DNA of 64,000 nt from the NCBI RefSeq assembly GCF_003121925.1, contig NZ_QEWR01000002.1:434001-498000 (forward strand), given 5' to 3'. Source of the stretch: Ignatzschineria indica (GTDB taxonomy: Bacteria > Pseudomonadota > Gammaproteobacteria > Cardiobacteriales > Wohlfahrtiimonadaceae). Positions within the stretch are counted from its first letter, which is position 1. The number at the start of each line of letters is the position of its first letter. The position numbers were made by a program, and so were the translations under genes. Below the pieces are notes generated by a model that was given only the letters and a program-made list of their open reading frames with translations, did no database searches and had not been told where the DNA came from. Shown in pieces: positions 26,920-36,286 of this stretch.

Positions 26920-28461
26920 TTAGTGTTTAAAATGGCGTGTTCCTGTAAAGACCATGGCAATACCATAACGATTTGCGACATCGATCGAATCTTGATCTTT
27001 AATTGAACCACCCGGTTGAATAACCGCTTTAATGCCGGCTTTCGCTGCATTTTCTAAAGTATCTGGCATTGGGAAGAAAGCATCAGATGCTAAAACATTA
27101 CCCTCTGCTTCTGCTCCTGCTTGATCGAGTGCGATTTGAGCTGCACCCACACGGTTCATCTGCCCTGCACCGACACCTAAAGTCTGCCCCTCTTTCGCAA
27201 CAACAATGGCATTCGATTTCACATGTTTAACCACTTTCCAGGCAAAGAGTAGCGCATCCATCTCTTCTTGAGTCGGTTTGCGCTCTGTCACTACCGTGAA
27301 GGCTTCGGGATCGATCTCTGCTCGATCGAGTGTCTGCACTAGAAGACCACCATTGACAGCTGTGGTTGTTAAGGTCTCTTTCATCTGCTCTTCTTGCGGA
27401 TTATTCTCTAAAAGACGGATATTTTTCTTCGCCATTAAGATCGCTTTCGCCTCTTCGGTAAAGCTTGGCGCGATAATGATCTCAAGGAAGATCTCACTCA
27501 TCTTTTCGGCTGTTTTCGCATCCACTTCCCGATTGGTCGCAATGATTCCACCAAAGATAGACGTTGGATCTGCTTCATACGCTTTTGTCCAAGCTTCAAA
27601 CAGATCTTTTCCTAAACCAACACCACAAGGGTTCATATGTTTCACTGCTACAACTACCGGCTCTTTAAATTCCAACATAATATTGACTGCCGCATTGGCA
27701 TCTTGAATATTGTTGTAAGAGAGCTCTTTACCATGAATCTGCGTTGCATGGGCAAGCGAGTTATTTTGGGGTAATGGCGTTCTGTAGAAGGCTGCTTCTT
27801 GATGAGGATTTTCACCATAACGAAGACCTTGCTGCTTTTCATAAGTTAAAGTAAGCTTCTCAGGGAATTGATCCCCAATTTCATTGGCAAAATATTGTGC
27901 AATCAATGCATCATAAGCGGCTGTTGTTTGATAGACTTTAAGCGCTAATTTTTGACGCGTTGCAAAAGTGGTATCACCATTTGCTTTTAGCTCTTCCAAA
28001 ACCACTGCATAATCTGCCGGATCGGTAATAACAGTTACTGATTCATGGTTTTTCGCTGCACTACGGAGCATTGAAGGACCGCCAATATCGATATTCTCAA
28101 TCGCATCATTATATTGAACGCCAGGTTTACTGATTGTCTCTTTAAAAGGATAGAGATTCACCACAACCATATCGATATAATCAATACCATTATCGGTCAT
28201 CGCTTTGGTATGATTCTCATTACCGCGAACGGAGAGTAAACCACCATGAACCATAGGATGCAACGTTTTAACGCGACCATCCATAATCTCTGGAAAGCCG
28301 GTGATATCAGAGATATCTTTCACTGCAATGCCGGCATCGCTAATCGCTTTCTTAGTTCCCCCTGTGGAGATAAGCTCAAAACCTAAATTTACGAGTTCAG
28401 CTGCAAATTCGGTAATTCCTGTTTTATCACTGACACTTAAAAGTGCGCGTCGTTTAGTCAT
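26920..28461 (-). CDS. purH: Bifunctional AICAR transformylase/IMP cyclohydrolase
   Basis: The 513-residue enzyme performs the last two steps to IMP. The N-terminal IMP cyclohydrolase domain carries L-L-S-V-S-D-K-T-G near residues 7-15 and S-T-G-G-T near 35-39. The transformylase domain carries L-R-Y-G-E-N-P-H-Q near 217-225 and K-H-M-N-P-C-G near 275-281, with the catalytic Lys-His pair. Length fits the family. It is the last purine gene of the operon, after a 229-bp gap past purN that may hold a promoter. It is intact by all visible motifs. Confidence 0.96.
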   Translation of the reverse strand: MTKRRALLSVSDKTGITEFAAELVNLGFELISTGGTKKAISDAGIAVKDISDITGFPEIMDGRVKTLHPMVHGGLLSVRGNENHTKAMTDNGIDYIDMVVVNLYPFKETISKPGVQYNDAIENIDIGGPSMLRSAAKNHESVTVITDPADYAVVLEELKANGDTTFATRQKLALKVYQTTAAYDALIAQYFANEIGDQFPEKLTLTYEKQQGLRYGENPHQEAAFYRTPLPQNNSLAHATQIHGKELSYNNIQDANAAVNIMLEFKEPVVVAVKHMNPCGVGLGKDLFEAWTKAYEADPTSIFGGIIATNREVDAKTAEKMSEIFLEIIIAPSFTEEAKAILMAKKNIRLLENNPQEEQMKETLTTTAVNGGLLVQTLDRAEIDPEAFTVVTERKPTQEEMDALLFAWKVVKHVKSNAIVVAKEGQTLGVGAGQMNRVGAAQIALDQAGAEAEGNVLASDAFFPMPDTLENAAKAGIKAVIQPGGSIKDQDSIDVANRYGIAMVFTGTRHFKH

Positions 28462-28690
28462 GATTAGATCTATCCTTTCTAAAATAACAACGATGAAATG
28501 ATCGCAATACTTCTGAATACTACGGCGATTCTCTACCTAAGTTATTCGCTCAATAAGTAGGCTTCAGAAGTAGCGCGGAAAATTGTGATCAATATCTATT
28601 ACTCTATTACTCTCAGTTTGAGTCGAAGTCGAAGACTACTCTAAGCATCTATAAAATAGATATCGATATGAAATTGTAGTGCGAACGACT

Positions 28691-29266
28691 CTAGCTAGCT
28701 GACGCTGCAAAGAGCTTTGCTAATGTTTTAGGATAGAGTTGATGTTCAACATGGTGAACCATCTCCATCACCTCTTCCTTATTCTCTCGTCCTGTGAGAT
28801 TGATCGACTCTTGAGCGATCAATTCGCCTGTATCCATACCGGCATCGACATAATGGATCGATACACCCACCACTCTCTCGCCGGCTGCTAGCGCTTGTCC
28901 TACGGCATCTTTCCCCTTATAAGCGGGAAGTAGCGATGGATGGATATTGATAATCCGATTAGGATAGGCATTTAGAAGCGTCTCCCCTAACAGTCTCATA
29001 TATCCAGCAAGAACTATCCATTCAACCTGATGTTCATGCAAAGCTTCAACAATCATCGCTTCATACTCTGCTTTAGAAGCATACTCTTTTCCTGAAAAGA
29101 GGAGTGTTGGAATCCCCTTTGCTTTCGCTTTCTCTAAAACTTTTGCAGAGCGACGATCACAAACGAGTAGCTCTACCGATGCGGCGAGCTCTCCTCGTTC
29201 AATAGCAGCAACTAATGCATCAAAATTTGATCCTGTTCCTGAGGCAAAAATAGCGATCTTTTTCAT
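28691..29266 (-). CDS. purN: Phosphoribosylglycinamide formyltransferase (10-formyl-THF dependent)
   Basis: The 191-residue enzyme formylates GAR. The N-terminal phosphate loop is A-S-G-T-G-S-N near residues 8-14. The catalytic region reads I-I-N-I-H-P-S-L-L-P-A near 104-114, containing the conserved Asn and His, and G-M-D-T-G-E-L-I near 142-149 contains the catalytic Asp. Its ATG follows the purM TAG directly and in the same frame, so translation is coupled. Length is slightly short but normal. Confidence 0.95.
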   Translation of the reverse strand: MKKIAIFASGTGSNFDALVAAIERGELAASVELLVCDRRSAKVLEKAKAKGIPTLLFSGKEYASKAEYEAMIVEALHEHQVEWIVLAGYMRLLGETLLNAYPNRIINIHPSLLPAYKGKDAVGQALAAGERVVGVSIHYVDAGMDTGELIAQESINLTGRENKEEVMEMVHHVEHQLYPKTLAKLFAASAS

Positions 29267-30277
29267 CTATACAATCTCTACTTCACCAGACTCAGTAATT
29301 TCACCAATTAAAGTGGCCGTAGGCAGTAATGACAGCGTCTGCTCCACATCACTTGGATCAACCACAATCATATAGCCAATCCCCATATTGAAGACAGTAA
29401 ACATCTCTTTATCGGAGATCCCTGCTGCTTTCTGTAAAAAGGGGAAGATCGCCGGCGGATTCCATGCTTTTTGCTCAAATCGAGCTCCTAACTGACCAGA
29501 GAGCATCCGCGGAACATTTTCATAGAAACCGCCCCCTGTAATGTGCGCCATTGCATTGACTTTAACCTCTTTTAAGAGATTGAGAATCGGTTTTACATAG
29601 ATCTCTGTGGGTGTTAAAAGCACCTCACCTAATGGTTTATCAAAGCCTTCATAAGTGGTATGAAAATCGAGCCCTTTCTCCTTAATAATATGGCGAACTA
29701 AGGAGAATCCATTACTATGCACGCCACTTGAAGGTAAGCCGATAATCTTATCGCCTACTTTCACATTTGCTTTTGTAATGCGCTCATCTTTTTCAACAAC
29801 GCCGACAGCAAAGCCAGCAATATCATATTCACCATCTTGATAGAAGCCCGGCATCTCTGCTGTTTCACCACCTAAGAGCGCAGCGCCTGAAAGTTTAGAG
29901 CCTTCAGCAACGCCTTTTACAATCGCTTCAATCTGTGCGGGATTATTCTTCCCACAGGCGATGTAATCTAAGAAGAAGAGCGGCTCTGCCCCTTGCGTTA
30001 AGATATCATTTACACACATAGCAACCGCATCGATTCCGATGGTGTCATGGATATCCATCTCAAAAGCGAGTTTTAACTTTGTGCCAACACCATCGGTGCC
30101 GGAGACTAATACAGGTTTTTGATAGTTAAGCTCTGAAAGATCGAATGAGCCACCAAAATCACCAAAAATATCCATCGCACCAATGCGCATGGTACTGGCA
30201 ACATGCTTTTTAATTCGTTCAACTGACTCGTAGCCAGCCTCAAGATTAACACCTGCTTCTCTATATGCATCGCTCAT
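29267..30277 (-). CDS. purM: Phosphoribosylformylglycinamidine cyclo-ligase (AIR synthetase)
   Basis: The 336-residue enzyme closes the imidazole ring. Visible motifs are L-V-S-G-T-D-G-V-G-T-K near residues 56-66, D-A-V-A-M-C-V-N-D near 82-90, L-G-G-E-T-A-E-M-P near 135-143 and H-I-T-G-G-G-F near 245-251. All are typical of PurM. It follows purF after 148 bp and abuts purN. Confidence 0.96.
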   Translation of the reverse strand: MSDAYREAGVNLEAGYESVERIKKHVASTMRIGAMDIFGDFGGSFDLSELNYQKPVLVSGTDGVGTKLKLAFEMDIHDTIGIDAVAMCVNDILTQGAEPLFFLDYIACGKNNPAQIEAIVKGVAEGSKLSGAALLGGETAEMPGFYQDGEYDIAGFAVGVVEKDERITKANVKVGDKIIGLPSSGVHSNGFSLVRHIIKEKGLDFHTTYEGFDKPLGEVLLTPTEIYVKPILNLLKEVKVNAMAHITGGGFYENVPRMLSGQLGARFEQKAWNPPAIFPFLQKAAGISDKEMFTVFNMGIGYMIVVDPSDVEQTLSLLPTATLIGEITESGEVEIV

Positions 30278-30425
30278 GCTTATTCCTTTCTACTCTTCTT
30301 ATACCAGAATCTGATGATGGTGGATCTACACCCATTAAGGCGCTTAACTGAGTGTAGATCCTACTTATAATTAACTACGTATGGGTATAACTGCGTTATA
30401 CGTTGATCTCTCTTAATTGATCTCT

Positions 30426-31790
30426 CTACTGCTCTCTCTTTAAGATATCAGTGGGGTACTCACCTGTAAAACAGGCCATACAGACACCACAATTAGGGCC
30501 TAAACTCTCTGAACGCTGAAGTGCGCGGACCGTTCCCTCTCGACTTAAAAATGCTAAGGAATCTGCTTTGATATGGCGACGCATCTCTTCCGTATCGAGT
30601 TGATGCGCTAAAAGATCTTCTCTTCTTGAGGTATCTACCCCATAAAAACAGGGATACATAATCGGCGGTGAGGAGACGCGCATATGGATCTCTTTGGCTC
30701 CTGCTTCCCGTAACATCTGTACAATACGGCGACTTGTTGTTCCTCGAACAATCGAGTCATCGATCACAATCACACGTTTTCCTTTAACAACAGAAGGAAT
30801 TGGCGCTAACTTCATTCTGACACCCTGCTCACGCAATGCTTGTGTTGGGCGAATAAAGGTTCTACCAACGTAACGATTTTTGATCAACCCCATCTCATTA
30901 GGAAGTCCGGCCGCCTCTGCATAACCATTAGCTGCCGAGATTGAAGAATCGGGAACACCAATCACCATATCGGCATCAACATGAGTCTCTTTACAGAGTT
31001 CAATACCACTCTGCTTACGAAAGCTATGGACATTTCGCTCTTCAAGATCACTATCGGGACGTGCAAAATAGACATACTCCATTAAGCAGATTGCATGCAT
31101 GCGCTCTTCAGTAAAGAAGGTTGACATCACTCTGCCATCTTCAATATAGACGATCTCACCAGGTAACACATCACGGATATAAGTTGCGCCTACAATTCCT
31201 AAAGCACAGGTCTCAGAGGCAAAGACATAACCGCCATCTGACAATTTACCGATACAGAGTGGGCGAATTCCCTTACTATCACGAACGGCGTAGACACCAC
31301 TATCATGAAGGATAAAGTAGTTGAAAGCCCCTTCAAGCTCTAAGAGAGAAGCTTTTAATCGCTCTAAAAATGAGCCCTCTTTACGGCGAATAAGATGGAC
31401 TAAGATCTCCGCATCACCTGAAGCGTGAAAGACACTTCCTTGACGCTCTAGCTCACGACGAAGCTCTGCTGTATTGGTGATATTGCCGTTATAAGCGATG
31501 GCAAACTTCTCATCACTCATCTTCATCAAAAGCGGTTGGACATTATCGTAGCCCTTCTCCCCATTTGATGGATAGCGGATATGACCGATACTATATGCCC
31601 CCGGCAGATCGACTAACATTGCAGGATTGGTAAAGACATCCGTTAAGAGTCCCTCACCTTTAATGGTATTGATCTCTCCATCATCATTCATTACAGAGAT
31701 ACCGGAACCTTCTTGACCACGGTGCTGCAAACTATGCAGCCCGTAGTACGTTAAGGAAGCAGCATTTGGATTACCAATAACTGCAAACAC
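30426..31790 (-). CDS. purF: Amidophosphoribosyltransferase lacking the N-terminal catalytic cysteine
   Basis: This 454-residue protein is PurF of the Bacillus Fe-S type. The phosphoribosyl-transfer site reads V-I-V-I-D-D-S-I-V-R-G-T-T, and cysteines stand where the Fe-S ligands are expected (I-C-L-M-E-Y, Y-P-C-F-Y-G and C-G-V-C-M-A-C near the C terminus). The glutaminase domain keeps Arg72, Asn101, Gly102 and Asp126. The normal Cys-Gly-Val-Phe start is missing: the GTG start codon stands at the Val position, giving Met-Phe-Ala-Val. The start is secure because AAGGAG lies six bases upstream and the preceding in-frame codon is the purC stop TAA. Glutamine use should be lost; ammonia-driven synthesis of phosphoribosylamine may remain. 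Confidence 0.93.
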   Translation of the reverse strand: MFAVIGNPNAASLTYYGLHSLQHRGQEGSGISVMNDDGEINTIKGEGLLTDVFTNPAMLVDLPGAYSIGHIRYPSNGEKGYDNVQPLLMKMSDEKFAIAYNGNITNTAELRRELERQGSVFHASGDAEILVHLIRRKEGSFLERLKASLLELEGAFNYFILHDSGVYAVRDSKGIRPLCIGKLSDGGYVFASETCALGIVGATYIRDVLPGEIVYIEDGRVMSTFFTEERMHAICLMEYVYFARPDSDLEERNVHSFRKQSGIELCKETHVDADMVIGVPDSSISAANGYAEAAGLPNEMGLIKNRYVGRTFIRPTQALREQGVRMKLAPIPSVVKGKRVIVIDDSIVRGTTSRRIVQMLREAGAKEIHMRVSSPPIMYPCFYGVDTSRREDLLAHQLDTEEMRRHIKADSLAFLSREGTVRALQRSESLGPNCGVCMACFTGEYPTDILKREQ

Positions 31791-32504
31791 TTATTTCTCC
31801 TTGCGTGCTAAAAGACGCTTATGAATTTCACGGTAGGCATCGATCACATTACCGAGATCTTGACGGAAGCGATCCTTATCGAGCTTGCTATGGGTTTCAA
31901 CATCCCAAAGGCGACAGGTATCTGGGCTAATCTCATCAGCGAGAACAATCTCCCCTTTAGGATTACGACCAAACTCCACCTTAAAATCTACAAGTTCAAT
32001 GCCGATCTCTGCAAAGAGTTTGATAAGGAGTTGATTGATCTTGCGTGCCTCTTCAGAGATTGTCTCAATCTCCTCACGCGTTGCTAAGCCGAGTGCTAAT
32101 GCGTGATCAGTATTGATCAATGGATCATTAAACTCATCTTTTTTATAGCAGAATTCAAGGATCGGCGGGTTCAGCTTTGTTCCCTCTTTAATCCCTAAAC
32201 GACTTGTGAGTGATCCTGTTGCGATATTACGCATAATCACCTCAAGAAGGACAATATCGATCTTCTCACAGAGAACATCACGATCATTAACCTGCTTGAT
32301 CAGATGGGTCTTAATACCATTTTCAATTAGATATTCAAAGATCATCGTCGAAATCGCAGCATTTAAGACCCCTTTATCTTCAAATTGAGCCTTCTTAGCA
32401 CCATTACCTGCAGTTGCATCATCCTTATAATGGATCAGAACCTCTTCTGGATTCTCTGTACTGTAGATCTGTTTCGCTTTACCTTCATAGAGTAACTGTG
32501 ACAT
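31791..32504 (-). CDS. purC: SAICAR synthase
   Basis: The 237-residue enzyme joins CAIR and aspartate with ATP. Family motifs include L-L-Y-E-G-K-A-K-Q-I-Y at residues 4-14, V-I-M-R-N-I-A-T-G-S near 88-97, and L-A-D-E-I-S-P-D-T-C-R-L-W near 192-204. The length equals that of E. coli PurC. Its TAA is followed at once, in the same frame, by the GTG of purF, and its last codons supply the purF ribosome site. Confidence 0.96.
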   Translation of the reverse strand: MSQLLYEGKAKQIYSTENPEEVLIHYKDDATAGNGAKKAQFEDKGVLNAAISTMIFEYLIENGIKTHLIKQVNDRDVLCEKIDIVLLEVIMRNIATGSLTSRLGIKEGTKLNPPILEFCYKKDEFNDPLINTDHALALGLATREEIETISEEARKINQLLIKLFAEIGIELVDFKVEFGRNPKGEIVLADEISPDTCRLWDVETHSKLDKDRFRQDLGNVIDAYREIHKRLLARKEK

Positions 32505-32525
32505 ATTTAATACCTTCTGCTCATA

Positions 32526-35500
32526 TTAGATTTTAGGAGTAGTGACTGCTGCCACTGCATTTTCAAAGATCGTTTGTGCTTTATTGCCGGGGATATTGAG
32601 GAAAAGCCCCTCTTCATATCGCTCACTATGTGCCATCTTACCGAGAATCTGCCCATTAGGACTTGTAATCGCTTCAATCGCATAATCAGAGAGTGCCGGG
32701 TTAAAGGTGGGATCAAGTGTTGCACGCCCTTTATGATCGACATATTGAGTTGCGATCTGCCCACGCTCTTTTAATTGCTCATAGAGTTCTTCTGTTAAGA
32801 CAACGCGCCCTTCTAATGCTGCAAAGGGGAGGTGATGCTCTTCACCAATACTATTGGTCGCAAACCATAATGAGTGATTATTCACAACTTCTGTTGTCAC
32901 CATCTGCGCTTTAAACTCACCGACCTGATTGGTCGTTAAGAGGAGTTCATTCTCTGAACGATATTCACCATAAGGAAGAAGACCTGTCTTCACTAATGCA
33001 TGGAAACCGGCATTGATACCGAGGAGCAATCCACCCTTCTCTAAGAAGTTTTCAACCGCTTTTTGAATCTCAGGACGTTTTAAGAAGAGCGCCATTGTTG
33101 ACCCCGTTCCTGCTGGCTCTTCAGTACTTGCAAAGCCGGATGATAGAACAAAGATCTCAGAGAGCTTTAAGGCCTCTTTAAACTTCGCAATTGAGGCTAA
33201 ATAATCAGCCTCCGTTAACATTACGATCGGTAGAAGATTGGTTGTCGCACCCGCTTTTTCAAAAGCTTTCGCCGTATCATATTCACTATGCGTTCCCTCA
33301 AAGACAGGAATTAAGACCTGTGGTTTTTCAACTGCAAGATGATTCTTCACGGCACTTAAGGGGCGAGCCTCTACTTTAGGAACAAAACCTTCGCTCTTCT
33401 GATAGATCGGATAGATCTTCTCAAAACGATCTTCCGCTGCCGCTTGTAGCGTTGAACCTAAAATAGTGATCTGACCATAATCGAAGCGGTATTCACTCAA
33501 TGTTGTACCGATTGCAATATAATCTTCCGACTCCGGTAACGCTTGACGCGTTGTGATCACAAATGCCCCATATTGTGGGCGGAAAAGATCATGCTCAGAG
33601 ATATTTTCGATATTAGCACCGATACGATTACCAAAGCTCATCATTGCTAAACTCTCAGCCACGCCACCTTGACGAACGGAGCTTGCCGCATAGATCTTAT
33701 ATTGACGATGGATCTTCTCAAAAACTTCAAAGTTATGTTTAATCTCTTCATAAGGGATGCGATCTGTCACATCCTCCTTCACAGGAAGAAGATAGATATA
33801 GTGACCACTATCCTTAAATTCTGGTGAGATAACATCTTCAGTCTTTACCGGAACAACCGCAAAAGAGACTAAAGTAGGTGGAACATTAATCTCCTCATAA
33901 GTTCCGCTCATACTATCTTTACCGCCAATACTCGGCACATTGAAAGCTTTCTGCGCAGCGATAGAGCCTAAAAGTGCCGCTACCGGCTTACCAAAACGCT
34001 CTGGAACACCATCTAAACGCTCAAAGTACTCTTGGAAAGAGAGTCGTGCGCGCTTAGGATCACCACCTGATGCCACTAAGCGAGAGAGGGATTCAATAAC
34101 CGCATACGCCGCGCCATGGAAAGGAGACCACTCACCAATATAGGGATTGTAGCCATGCGCTAAGATTGCCGCTGTCTGCGTCTCCCCTTCTTCGACTTGA
34201 ATCTTCTGAATTGAAGCTTCTGCCGGCGTTGCCTGACACTTACCACCATAAGGTAGAAGAACCGTTGAGCGCCCTAAGGTGGAATCAAAACTCTGATTCA
34301 TCCCTTTTTGACTCGCAATATTGACGTCAGAAAGAATATTCTGCCAAGTCTTCTCAATATCATCTAAGTTTTGACGCTGAAGAAGTGGTGATGGTAGGTT
34401 GCTATCAACCACTTTAGCGGTCGCCGTTTTACGAATACCATTGGTATCTAAGAATGAGCGGGCAATATCAACAATTTTATGCCCTCTCCATTCAAGCACA
34501 AGGCGAGGATCTTCTGTTACTTTTGCCACAACTACAGCATCTACAGACTCCGCCGCCGCAAGCTCAATAAAGCGCTCTGCATTCTCTTTAGCAACCACAA
34601 CCGCCATGCGCTCTTGCGATTCTGAGATTGCAAGGTCTGTACCATTAAGGCCGGGATACTTAGTCGGAACTTTATCAAGATCGACATAGACACCATCTGC
34701 TAACTCCCCAATGGCAACAGAGACACCACCGGCACCAAAGTCATTTGACTTCTTAATCAGTGTTGTAACCTCTTTCTTACGAAAGAGACGAAGAATTTTA
34801 CGCTCTTCACTTGCACAGCCCTTCTGAACATCTGTACCTGCAGTTTCAACTGTCTCAACGGTTTGTACTTGCGATGAGCCTGTTGCTGCACCGACGCCAT
34901 CACGGCCTGTTTTTGCACCTAAAAGAATAATTAGATCGCCGGCAACGGGCTTTTCACGCACAACATAATCTTCACGTACAGCACCAACAACTGCCCCTAA
35001 CTCCATTCGCTTTGCCACAAAACCGGGGTGAATATACTCTTTAGCAAAAGCTGTCGTTCCCCCGATTTGATTAGCATAAGCACTATTTCCTTGAGTTGCG
35101 ACCTTACTAATTCTTCTTTGTGGAATCTTATTGGGAAGCGTCTCCTCTACAGGTTCAAGCACATTGCCGGCACCGGTAATACGCATTCCTTGATAGACAT
35201 ATGCACGCCCAGAAAGAGGATCACGGATAGCGCCACCAACACAGGTATTAGCACCACCGAAGGGTTCGATCTCTGTAGGGTGGTTATGGGTCTCATTTTT
35301 AAACATCAATAACCACGGCTCATCAACACCATTGACATCGACATTGATACGAACAGAGCAGGCATTGACCTCATCTGAAACCTCCATATCTGCCAATTCA
35401 CCTGTTTTACGCTGATAACGGCCAAAGATAGTCGCCATATCCATCAATGTTTCAGGACGCTCTGTAATCCCTGTCTCACGACGAAGGGCTAGATAATCTT

Positions 35501-36266
35501 CATACGCTTGCTGAATCTGCTCTTTAAATTGGCTCTCGGTAAAATCGATCGTTTGAAGTGCTGTCTCAAAAGTGGTGTGACGGCAATGATCTGACCAATA
35601 GGTATCGAGTACTAAGAGCTCTGTCTCAGTAGGGTTACGATTCTCTTCATTTTTAAAGTAATCTTGAATATGTTTAAGATCTTCAAACTCCATTGCCAAT
35701 CCCATCTGCAGCTTAAATTCTGTCAGTTTCGAATCGGTCATATGGATAAAGTCTTTAATCTTCTCTACCTTCTTCGGTTCACGTCTATCGATAAAGCGAG
35801 ATTCATTAATAGGAAGGGTTAGATCTTTCAGGCGGGAATTGATGGGGTTGAAGAGATAATCTTGAATTTTTTGGAGATCTTCTGGCGAAAGATCATGATT
35901 AAAACCATAAAGAAGTGCCGTTGCAACTTGTGTCTTCGGAGAGACGCCGACAACTTTAAATGCAAGTTCTGCACTATATGCTCTTTGGTCATATTGTCCA
36001 GGAAGCCATTCAATCGTGAAGTGAGGCATTTTTGCTAACTCAGCCATCATGATACTCTCATCAATCTCTTGATCTCGGACTGGTTGAATCAATGCCGTAC
36101 GCACTCTATCAAGGTCTTTCTCTGCCAAATCAAAGAGGTCATATACTTGAATGAGTCGCACTTTTGATAACGTCTGAATATTAAGTGCTTTTTTGAGCTC
36201 GCTTAATAAGGCAGCAGCCTCAGTTGAATAGCGCGGTGTACTTTCAATATAAAATCTACGTTTCAT
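32526..36266 (-). CDS. purL: Phosphoribosylformylglycinamidine synthase, large single-chain type, with degenerate glutaminase domain
   Basis: The 1246-residue protein resembles the long PurL of clostridia. It has an N-terminal PurS-like domain, a synthase core with E-T-H-N-H-P-T-E-I-E-P-F-G-G-A and D-F-G-A-G-G-V-S-V, and a C-terminal class I glutaminase domain (about 980-1246). That last domain is damaged at its catalytic sites. The nucleophile elbow, normally G-I-C-N-G-F-Q, reads G-I-N-A-G-F-H, so the Cys is Asn1085 (codon 33012-33014). The usual P-I-S-H-G-E-G-R-F loop reads P-F-A-A-L-E-G-R-V. The His1213 and Glu1215 of H-S-E-R remain. The enzyme probably uses free ammonia instead of glutamine. 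The synthase part looks intact. Confidence 0.95.
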   Translation of the reverse strand: MKRRFYIESTPRYSTEAAALLSELKKALNIQTLSKVRLIQVYDLFDLAEKDLDRVRTALIQPVRDQEIDESIMMAELAKMPHFTIEWLPGQYDQRAYSAELAFKVVGVSPKTQVATALLYGFNHDLSPEDLQKIQDYLFNPINSRLKDLTLPINESRFIDRREPKKVEKIKDFIHMTDSKLTEFKLQMGLAMEFEDLKHIQDYFKNEENRNPTETELLVLDTYWSDHCRHTTFETALQTIDFTESQFKEQIQQAYEDYLALRRETGITERPETLMDMATIFGRYQRKTGELADMEVSDEVNACSVRINVDVNGVDEPWLLMFKNETHNHPTEIEPFGGANTCVGGAIRDPLSGRAYVYQGMRITGAGNVLEPVEETLPNKIPQRRISKVATQGNSAYANQIGGTTAFAKEYIHPGFVAKRMELGAVVGAVREDYVVREKPVAGDLIILLGAKTGRDGVGAATGSSQVQTVETVETAGTDVQKGCASEERKILRLFRKKEVTTLIKKSNDFGAGGVSVAIGELADGVYVDLDKVPTKYPGLNGTDLAISESQERMAVVVAKENAERFIELAAAESVDAVVVAKVTEDPRLVLEWRGHKIVDIARSFLDTNGIRKTATAKVVDSNLPSPLLQRQNLDDIEKTWQNILSDVNIASQKGMNQSFDSTLGRSTVLLPYGGKCQATPAEASIQKIQVEEGETQTAAILAHGYNPYIGEWSPFHGAAYAVIESLSRLVASGGDPKRARLSFQEYFERLDGVPERFGKPVAALLGSIAAQKAFNVPSIGGKDSMSGTYEEINVPPTLVSFAVVPVKTEDVISPEFKDSGHYIYLLPVKEDVTDRIPYEEIKHNFEVFEKIHRQYKIYAASSVRQGGVAESLAMMSFGNRIGANIENISEHDLFRPQYGAFVITTRQALPESEDYIAIGTTLSEYRFDYGQITILGSTLQAAAEDRFEKIYPIYQKSEGFVPKVEARPLSAVKNHLAVEKPQVLIPVFEGTHSEYDTAKAFEKAGATTNLLPIVMLTEADYLASIAKFKEALKLSEIFVLSSGFASTEEPAGTGSTMALFLKRPEIQKAVENFLEKGGLLLGINAGFHALVKTGLLPYGEYRSENELLLTTNQVGEFKAQMVTTEVVNNHSLWFATNSIGEEHHLPFAALEGRVVLTEELYEQLKERGQIATQYVDHKGRATLDPTFNPALSDYAIEAITSPNGQILGKMAHSERYEEGLFLNIPGNKAQTIFENAVAAVTTPKI

Positions 36267-36286
36267 TAGAGTCCTTGAGTATCAGT

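Noticed and set aside
26920-28461. Plus-strand frames inside purH, purL, hsdM and other large genes
   Set aside because: They are shadows of strong genes with well-known motifs; none has a ribosome site or recognisable family.
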